NCBI GenBank assembly: GCA_903864485.1
Contig: CAIPGD010000469.1
Span: 1 to 10,537 of the forward strand
Reading direction: 5' to 3'
Origin: an uncultured bacterium
Lineage (GTDB): Bacteria; Pseudomonadota; Gammaproteobacteria; Burkholderiales; Burkholderiaceae_E
Length of the DNA stretch: 10,537 bases
Shown piece after piece: positions 1-4,615 of this stretch. Below the pieces are notes generated by a model. It was not told where the DNA came from. It ran no database searches and saw only the letters and a program-made list of their open reading frames with translations. Every line of letters begins with the position of its first letter. Position 1 is the first letter of the stretch. The translations under genes and the position numbers were made by a program.

Positions 1-363
1 AAACCGATGGCTAAACTGCAGAACCATGCCCCGAACGAGTCGTACCACCGGCGGCGGCTCGGTCACCGACCACCAGGGTTTGAGGGCCGCCTGAGCATAT
101 CCAAGATAGCGTGGATCTCCCTCCGCGACCGCCTGCTCGAAGTACGCCCGGGCGAGTTCCGCCGCCAACTCGGGGTTTTGTTGATCCTGACGCCATGCCG
201 AACGCAACCGGTTTAGTTCGCGCGACGTCGGATCCTGCGCTCGCAAAGGCAGCTTCTCAACGACCACCGAATCCGCAGCGGGTGTGTGCGGAGCGGCCAA
301 GGCCACCAAAGGCCAGCCAATGTGCGTGAGCAAAGCGACAAGCAATAATCGGATGGAAGACAT
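1..363 (-). CDS. Exported TPR-type protein, N-terminal part (runs off the left edge)
   Basis: The - strand frame is open for all 121 codons from an ATG at 363-361 to base 1, so only the N-terminus is present. Residues 1 to about 23 form a signal peptide: a short basic start, a hydrophobic core rich in Leu/Val/Ala, and an ALAAP-like cleavage site. After a Pro/Ala linker, residues ~49-95 read as amphipathic helices of TPR character (ELNRLRSAW, PELAAELARAYFEQAVA, GDPRYLGYAQAAL), followed by PWW and PPPVVRLVRG. From memory, this pattern is typical of a family of periplasmic tetratricopeptide proteins that in many proteobacteria precede a HupE/UreJ-like membrane protein. That neighbour would lie outside the window. 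No clear Shine-Dalgarno precedes the ATG. The gene is divergent from the small MXKDX protein gene. A frame this long with a signal peptide and TPR pattern is very likely real; its function is unknown. Confidence 0.8.
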   Translation of the reverse strand, partial: MSSIRLLLVALLTHIGWPLVALAAPHTPAADSVVVEKLPLRAQDPTSRELNRLRSAWRQDQQNPELAAELARAYFEQAVAEGDPRYLGYAQAALKPWWSVTEPPPVVRLVRGMVLQFSHRF

Positions 364-410
364 AGGGCGCGAATGTACCCGATGGATCCGTTCTTAGGTC
401 AACCAACTTC

Positions 411-425
411 GTAACTAAGCGTTAC
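411..425. repeat. Small inverted repeat in the divergent gap, with a nearby direct repeat
   Basis: The arms GTAAC (411-415) and GTTAC (421-425) are perfect inverted copies separated by 5 bases. AGCGTT occurs at 418-423 and again at 433-438, a 15-base spacing. The cluster sits between the divergent TPR and MXKDX genes and about 30 bases upstream of the proposed -35 of the latter, where an operator could lie. The arms are short and no regulator is encoded nearby, so this may be chance. Confidence 0.25.
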
Positions 426-456
426 TACACATAGCGTTCACTCACTCAAAAACACT

Positions 457-486
457 TTGCCTTGTGTTCTTGATTGGGTTTATGCT
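457..486 (+). promoter_or_regulatory. Candidate sigma-70 promoter of the MXKDX protein gene
   Basis: TTGCCT at 457-462 (4 of 6 matches to TTGACA) and TATGCT at 481-486 (4 of 6 to TATAAT) are separated by 18 bases. Transcription would start near 493, leaving a leader of about 34 bases before the ATG at 527. The spacing is acceptable but both hexamers are imperfect. Other TTG-starting -35 choices in this T-rich stretch (for example at 469) lack a good -10. Confidence 0.4.
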
Positions 487-526
487 GCGCTCGCTCGGTC
501 CACCCTCTTATTATTGGAATAGCACC

Positions 527-715
527 ATGAACAAACTGATCTCCGCACTTGTGTTTGCCGTCATCGCCGCTGTTGGCACCCCAGCATTCGCTGGCGCACA
601 CGCCGCTGCTGCACCGGCCGCCGCTCCAGCGACTGCACCTGCAGCGCCTGCGAAGAAAGACGAAATGAAGAAAGACGAAATGAAGAAAGACGAAAAGAAA
701 GCCGAGAAGAAGTAA
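527..715 (+). CDS. Small exported pentapeptide MXKDX repeat protein
   Basis: This 62-residue protein has three parts. Residues 1-22 are a signal peptide (MNKL start, hydrophobic LVFAVIAAVG core, TPAFA cleavage site). Residues 23-41 are Ala/Pro rich. Residues 42-62 are a highly charged Lys/Glu tail built from AKKDE, MKKDE, MKKDE and degenerate KKAEK units. It matches my recollection of the small proteobacterial family named for the pentapeptide MXKDX repeat; its function is not established. The frame extends upstream to 464, but the ATG at 527 starts exactly at the signal peptide and has a weak GGAA-like element before it. I therefore chose 527. The gene is monocistronic, with a promoter candidate at 457-486 and a strong terminator at 764-797. 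The tail should be disordered and strongly charged in the periplasm. A role in metal, acid or envelope stress would be speculation. Confidence 0.75.
   Translation: MNKLISALVFAVIAAVGTPAFAGAHAAAAPAAAPATAPAAPAKKDEMKKDEMKKDEKKAEKK
653..697 (+). repeat. 15-base tandem repeat encoding KKDEM units, three copies
   Basis: Copies at 653-667 and 668-682 are identical (AAGAAAGACGAAATG). The third, 683-697, differs in one base of its last codon (AAG for ATG). The period is a whole number of codons, so copy-number change would lengthen or shorten the charged tail of the small exported protein without breaking the frame. Confidence 0.9.
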
Positions 716-763
716 TTCTTCTGCCGGAGAGCCGTGCTTGCACGGTCGCCCGGTTTGGTGGTC

Positions 764-797
764 AAGCCCTGCTCGGTAAAACGATCAGGGCTTTTTT
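764..797 (+). terminator. Intrinsic terminator after the MXKDX protein gene
   Basis: The 8-bp arms AAGCCCTG (764-771) and CAGGGCTT (786-793) pair perfectly. After one C/T mismatch the stem continues as TCG/CGA (773-775 with 782-784) around a GTAAAA loop. A run of six T (792-797) follows directly. A smaller hairpin (GCCGTG/CACGGT, 731-746) lies between the stop codon and this terminator. The terminator separates the small gene from the TctC-like gene, which begins only 33 bases later. Confidence 0.9.
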
Positions 798-829
798 ATT
801 GCTGATGCCCTTTCCAGACCTTTCGAAAA

Positions 830-1846
830 ATGACGCTTCGTTCACAAAGATTGTTGCTTGCCTCCAAACCCAGGCGTCAACTTCTCCGCGATTCCACGGG
901 AGTTGTACTCGGAGTCATTACCTCGCAAGTACTGGCCCAATCAACGTGGCCTAATCGGCCCATTCGTCTGATTATTCCGTTTCCGCCGGGCGGCGCCACC
1001 GACATCATCGGGCGAGCGCTGGCAAACCGGCTTTCGACAACCCTTACTCAGCAAGTCATCATCGAAAACAAGCCGGGCGCAGGTGGCGTGATCGGCGCGG
1101 ATATGGTGGCCAAGTCAGCAGCCGACGGGTACACGCTGCTTCTTGGCACGTCGTCAACCCACTCAGTGGGCCCTGCCCTTAATCCGAAGATGCCCTACGA
1201 CGCCACCCGCGATTTTATTCCGGTGGTACATGTTGCAAACGCGCCAAGCGTTCTGGTTGTGGGTTCGAGTTTTCCTGCCAACACAGTGACGGAATTCGTC
1301 AGCCTGCTCAAGCGCAATCCCGGAAAGTACAACTTTGGGTCGAGCGGAATCGGAACCTACCCGCACCTTTCCGCCGAGATGTTCAAATGGCGCGCCGGCA
1401 ATCTTTTCGTGGTGCACATCCCGTACCGAGGAACCGGACTCGTTATCCCTGACTTGATCACGGGAGAAATTGCGTTTCTCATGGACTCGGTGGTTTCCGC
1501 GCAAACGCACATCAAGGACGGGAAGGTCAAACCACTCGCCGTATCAGGAGCCCAACGCAGCGCCTCGTTGCCGCAAGTACCGACCTTTACTGAGGTTGGC
1601 ATTAAAGGACTTGAAATCAGTAACTGGTTTGGGATCCTCGCACCAGCCCAAACGCCGGCCGATCTCGTTGCGCGGATTAATCGCGAGGTCAACGCGGCGC
1701 TGAAAACACCGGATGTCGTGGAGCGGTTCTTCAAAGTCGGCGCCGACCCTGCGGGCGGGACTGGCGATCAATTCAAAGAGGTCATTCGAGCCGACCATGA
1801 AAGCTGGAAAGCCCTGATCACGCGTGCCGGGATCAAACCGGAGTAA
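830..1846 (+). CDS. Tripartite tricarboxylate transporter (TctC/Bug family) substrate-binding protein
   Basis: The 338-residue length is usual for the family. The N-terminus has a twin-arginine-like signal (PRRQLLR at 14-20), a moderately hydrophobic stretch, and a cleavage site near QVLAQS (33-38), so the product should be periplasmic. The Bug landmarks are in order: PFPPGGATDIIGR (50-62), ENKPGAGGVIGAD (79-91), FGSSGIGTYPHL (169-180), HIPYRG (196-201), DLITGEIAF (208-216), the MDS segment (218-220) and VPTFTEVG (250-257). Known members bind carboxylates such as citrate, glutamate or aromatic acids through the two PGG/PGAGG loops. The ligand cannot be read here. No TctA or TctB membrane gene is present, which is the common orphan situation in Burkholderiales. 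An in-frame stop lies upstream (803-805) and ATG 830 is the first start, although no Shine-Dalgarno is visible. The gene converges on the catabolic operon with a 3-base gap. Confidence 0.93.
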   Translation: MTLRSQRLLLASKPRRQLLRDSTGVVLGVITSQVLAQSTWPNRPIRLIIPFPPGGATDIIGRALANRLSTTLTQQVIIENKPGAGGVIGADMVAKSAADGYTLLLGTSSTHSVGPALNPKMPYDATRDFIPVVHVANAPSVLVVGSSFPANTVTEFVSLLKRNPGKYNFGSSGIGTYPHLSAEMFKWRAGNLFVVHIPYRGTGLVIPDLITGEIAFLMDSVVSAQTHIKDGKVKPLAVSGAQRSASLPQVPTFTEVGIKGLEISNWFGILAPAQTPADLVARINREVNAALKTPDVVERFFKVGADPAGGTGDQFKEVIRADHESWKALITRAGIKPE

Positions 1847-1849
1847 GTC

Positions 1850-2623
1850 TCACGGGTCGCTTCGGGCCGTCCGCATGGCGGCGAGAACGCTTTGCGCACC
1901 TTTAGCGATGAAATTTGCGTCCGACCCAATCGTAACCAGCTGAAATCCCGCCGCCACCCGACGCAATGCGCCCTCGGGTGACCCCGTGTGAATGCCCGCT
2001 GCCAGCCCATAAAAATGGGCTCGTTCGAGGATATGCTGGATCGCCTGCGCCACCGGGGGTGCTACGTCGTCAAAACTAGGGCGGCATCCGAGGGCAAGCG
2101 ACAGATCCGACGGACCGATATAAATCGCGTCGAGCCCCTCGACCGACAAAATCGCATCCAGTTGATCGAGCGCCTGCGCCGTCTCGATCATTGCAAACCG
2201 GACGATTTCCTGGTCCGCCCACTCCGGATAATCCGGCCCATTTACCAACATCGCTCGCAGGGGTCCATAACTTCGGGTTCCGACCGGCGCGTAGCGTGTG
2301 TACGCGACAAACCGCTGTGCCTCTTCTCGGGTACTCACCATCGGGCAAATCACCCCATGTGCACCGGCATCAAGCACCTTCATCAGGATCCCTGGCTCGA
2401 GCCATGGGACGCGAACGAGTGGGGTCGTTGCAGTCGTGGTGATTGCCTGAAGCATAGGCACCATCGCCTGGTAATCAACCAGGCCGTGCTGCAGATCCAC
2501 CGTCAGGGAGTCCCACCCCTGCCTGGCCATGATCTCGGCGGACAAACTATTAGGCAGCGCTAGCCAGCCGTTGACTGTAGCGCCACCGGCTTTCCAGCGC
2601 TCTCGAAGGGCGTTCGGACGCAT
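1850..2623 (-). CDS. HpcH/HpaI-family class II aldolase
   Basis: The family uses a divalent metal and pyruvate chemistry for retro-aldol cleavage of 2-keto-4-hydroxy acids, giving pyruvate or a related 2-oxo acid plus an aldehyde; examples are HpaI and YfaU (2-keto-3-deoxy-L-rhamnonate aldolase). Landmarks, numbered from the ATG at 2623-2621: VDLQHGLVD with catalytic His46, LVRVPW with Arg71, AMIETAQALD with metal ligand Glu147, and IYIGPSDLSLALG with metal ligand Asp173. The C-terminal LVTIGSDANFI segment is also typical. At 257 residues the domain is complete. A TTG at 2635-2633, overlapping the BKACE stop codon, would add four residues. I prefer the ATG, but neither has a clear ribosome site. 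It is the last gene of the operon. Its place beside BKACE and a 3-hydroxyacid dehydrogenase suggests it handles a fragment or isomer of the same substrate. The exact substrate is unknown. Confidence 0.9.
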   Translation of the reverse strand: MRPNALRERWKAGGATVNGWLALPNSLSAEIMARQGWDSLTVDLQHGLVDYQAMVPMLQAITTTATTPLVRVPWLEPGILMKVLDAGAHGVICPMVSTREEAQRFVAYTRYAPVGTRSYGPLRAMLVNGPDYPEWADQEIVRFAMIETAQALDQLDAILSVEGLDAIYIGPSDLSLALGCRPSFDDVAPPVAQAIQHILERAHFYGLAAGIHTGSPEGALRRVAAGFQLVTIGSDANFIAKGAQSVLAAMRTARSDP

Positions 2624-2631
2624 GATTGAGA

Positions 2632-3612
2632 TCAAAAATTGACGCTGTTACGACCCTTCAGTTGGAGAATTTCCCGTGCATCCTCGGAACTCGCAATCTC
2701 GAGTCCCAAACTCTCGATAACCTGCCGAACGGCTTTCACCTGTTGGGCATTCGTTTGTGCGAGCTGCCCCGGACTAATCCAGATCGAGTCCTCAAGGCCC
2801 ACCCGCGCATTGCCACCCATCGCAATGGATTGCGCCGCAATCGGCAATTGATTGCGCCCGGCACCGAGAACACTCCACTGGTACTGGTCGCCGAACAGGC
2901 GATCAGCGGTCCGTTTCATATGGGCGACATCTTCCGGATGCGGACCGATGCCACCGAGAATCCCAAATACCGACTGAATAAAAAATGGCGCCTTCACCAA
3001 ACCCCGATCCGCAAAATGACGCAGCGTATAGAGGTGCCCGATGTCGTAGCACTCGATCTCGAAACGGGTCCCGTGACTGGCGCAGGTCGTCAGAATATTT
3101 TCAATGTCCTTGAACGTATTCTTAAAAATCCGATCGTCCGAGCCCTCCAGATAGGGTTTCTCCCAGTCGAACTTGAACTCTGGATATCGCCCGAGCATTG
3201 GGAACAAACCAAAATTCATCGAACCCATATTGAGCGACGCGACTTCAGGCTGAAAATGTGCACAGGGCTTAAGCCGCTCATCGACTCCCATGGTGGGAGC
3301 ACCACCCGTTGTAATGTTGATCACCGCGTCACTGTTCTGCTTAATAACCTTCAAAAATGGCTCAAATGCTTCAGGACGTTGGTCGGGTTGGCCTGTCAGT
3401 GGATCGCGAGCATGCAAATGCACCAACGCCGCTCCGGCGGCATGCGCACCAAGGGCTGCCTCCGCGATCTCGGCCGGCGTAATCGGCAGATACGGCGACA
3501 TCGTTGGCGTATGGATCGCGCCCGTCACGGCGCAAGTCACCATGACCTTGCGACGACGTTTCAACACAGCAGGAGCGGCGGGACTTGATGACGAGGCGTT
3601 ATTGGCCGACAT
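2632..3612 (-). CDS. Beta-keto acid cleavage enzyme (BKACE, DUF849; Kce-like)
   Basis: BKACE enzymes are zinc-dependent. They convert a beta-keto acid plus acetyl-CoA into acetoacetate and a new acyl-CoA. The prototype, Kce, acts on 3-keto-5-aminohexanoate in lysine fermentation; relatives act on dehydrocarnitine and other keto acids. Numbered from the ATG at 3612-3610 (326 residues), the zinc motif HLH is at 65-67, the third ligand Glu274 lies in RVGLED (270-275) together with the conserved Arg and Asp, and the ITTGG phosphate/substrate loop is at 100-104. The position equivalent to Kce Glu14, which contacts the substrate amine, is Ile33 (VTGAIHTP). A cationic substrate is therefore less likely. 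The frame could start at a TTG three codons earlier. However, AAAGG at 3622-3626 is 9 bases from the ATG and abuts the TTG, so the ATG is chosen. Genes on either side are co-oriented: the dehydrogenase is 58 bases upstream and the aldolase follows. Confidence 0.93.
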   Translation of the reverse strand: MSANNASSSSPAAPAVLKRRRKVMVTCAVTGAIHTPTMSPYLPITPAEIAEAALGAHAAGAALVHLHARDPLTGQPDQRPEAFEPFLKVIKQNSDAVINITTGGAPTMGVDERLKPCAHFQPEVASLNMGSMNFGLFPMLGRYPEFKFDWEKPYLEGSDDRIFKNTFKDIENILTTCASHGTRFEIECYDIGHLYTLRHFADRGLVKAPFFIQSVFGILGGIGPHPEDVAHMKRTADRLFGDQYQWSVLGAGRNQLPIAAQSIAMGGNARVGLEDSIWISPGQLAQTNAQQVKAVRQVIESLGLEIASSEDAREILQLKGRNSVNF

Positions 3613-3621
3613 GCTGGGCAA

Positions 3622-3626
3622 CCTTT
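3622..3626 (-). promoter_or_regulatory. Ribosome binding site that sets the BKACE start
   Basis: AAAGG on the - strand lies 9 bases before the ATG at 3612 but directly against an in-frame TTG at 3621. The spacing rules out the TTG as the functional start. Confidence 0.6.
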
Positions 3627-3670
3627 AAAAATAGACATCTGCAGAAACAGCGAATTATCGAAAATTTAAT

Positions 3671-4603
3671 TCAAAAAGACGACTGCGTCTTTTTATGGGC
3701 CGCCAGGGCGGCCAAACGATGATTTCGCCAAGCCGTTTTTTGAACGATTTCAGCGGCGCTAGGATGCTTACCCCAAGCTGTAACAGCGCGCTGCCAACTC
3801 GCGTCATCCCAAACGGCTGCGGGTGGGGCATCCGCCTGATAGCGTCGAAACCATGAGACATAGCGCTCGCAATAATCGGCAATACCATTCGGCGCGTTGA
3901 GTTCGATCGTCTCAAATGGCCCCATGAATGCCCAGCGCAAACCGAGCCCGTCGGCGACCGTGCGGTCGAGGTCCTCAGGGCTGACAACGCCATCCTGGAC
4001 GAGTCTGAAGGCTTCCGTTAGCAAAGCGGCCTGTAATCGATTCAATACAAATCCGTCGACCTCACGCCGGACGTCAACCGGCACCTGACCGACACTCTGC
4101 ATGATGGCGCTTGCGCGCTGCTTGGTCTCGATGCTCGTCCAAGGCGCCCCACACAGTTCCACTACCGGTGCCAGGTGCGGGGGGTTCACCGGATGCGCAA
4201 CGAGACAGCGACTGCGGCCTGCGAGCGTCTCGGTGAACTTCGATGCCACGATGGCCGAGGTCGAAGATCCGAGAATGGTCTGAGGGGCAGCCACTGCGTC
4301 GAGCCGCTGGAACAACTCAATCTTGACATCCAGCCGCTCCGGACCGCTTTCCTGCACGTATGACACGCCGTCGAGGGCCTCTTCAAGGGTATCGACCACT
4401 GTGACCTGCGCGTGCGCAGCCTCGGCATCCGCTACCAAACCCAAAGCCGCCAGGTCTTGCAGTGAATGACCGATGATCGACAGCGCCGCTGCACGCTGCG
4501 AATCGACCGGATCCCAAACCTTCACCCTCCAGCCCGAGCGCGTGAACACATTCGCCCATGAACATCCGATCAGACCCGCTCCGACAATGCCAACGGTTTG
4601 CAT
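3671..4603 (-). CDS. 3-hydroxyacyl-CoA dehydrogenase-fold enzyme, lambda-crystallin / L-gulonate 3-dehydrogenase-like
   Basis: The predicted reaction is NAD-dependent oxidation of a free 3-hydroxy acid to the 3-keto acid, as in L-gulonate 3-dehydrogenase (CRYL1) or L-carnitine dehydrogenase. In the 310 residues, the Rossmann motif GAGLIG is at 8-13 and VWD puts Asp31 at the end of the second strand (NAD preference). SSTS is at 113-116, VAHPVNPP at 135-142 contains catalytic His137, VVEL has Glu149, and DGFVLNRLQAALLTEA (183-198) has Asn188. The GLGLRWAFMGPFETIELNA segment, whose tail is YCERY, is close to the lambda-crystallin pattern and is less like fatty acid HADs. The frame stays open upstream to 4753. 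The ATG at 4603 fits the Rossmann start and has a perfect AAGGAG 6 bases before it. It lies 10 bases after the transporter fusion and 58 bases before BKACE, which would use its keto product. The substrate is not known. Confidence 0.92.
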   Translation of the reverse strand: MQTVGIVGAGLIGCSWANVFTRSGWRVKVWDPVDSQRAAALSIIGHSLQDLAALGLVADAEAAHAQVTVVDTLEEALDGVSYVQESGPERLDVKIELFQRLDAVAAPQTILGSSTSAIVASKFTETLAGRSRCLVAHPVNPPHLAPVVELCGAPWTSIETKQRASAIMQSVGQVPVDVRREVDGFVLNRLQAALLTEAFRLVQDGVVSPEDLDRTVADGLGLRWAFMGPFETIELNAPNGIADYCERYVSWFRRYQADAPPAAVWDDASWQRAVTAWGKHPSAAEIVQKTAWRNHRLAALAAHKKTQSSF

Positions 4604-4609
4604 TCTTAA

Positions 4610-4615
4610 CTCCTT
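4610..4615 (-). promoter_or_regulatory. Shine-Dalgarno overlapping the upstream stop codon
   Basis: AAGGAG on the - strand, 6 bases before the dehydrogenase ATG (4603). Its first two bases are part of the TAA stop of the transporter fusion (4616-4614). This arrangement couples translation of the two genes and fixes the dehydrogenase start. Confidence 0.85.

Noticed and set aside
464..526. Upstream extension of the small MXKDX protein to 464
   Set aside because: It would place 21 extra residues before an obvious signal peptide and would overlap the promoter candidate.
653..697. CRISPR or intergenic satellite origin for the 15-base repeat
   Set aside because: There are no spacers between copies, and the period is in frame with the coding sequence of a charged tail.
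731..746. Second terminator after the MXKDX gene
   Set aside because: A 6-bp hairpin with a tetraloop but no following T-run; the true terminator is at 764-797.
1780..1850. Terminator for the - strand operon
   Set aside because: No stem followed by a T-run on the - strand after the aldolase stop codon; the transcript probably ends elsewhere or by Rho.
1988..2563. A 191-codon open frame on the + strand
   Set aside because: Antisense shadow of the HpcH/HpaI aldolase; low-complexity basic translation without recognisable motifs.
2626..3588. A 320-codon open frame on the + strand
   Set aside because: It lies entirely antisense to the BKACE gene. Its translation is rich in Arg, His and Ser with no domain, while the - strand shows the full zinc and substrate motifs.
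3613..3621. TTG start for BKACE three codons upstream
   Set aside because: The AAAGG element would touch the start codon; it is spaced correctly only for the ATG at 3612.
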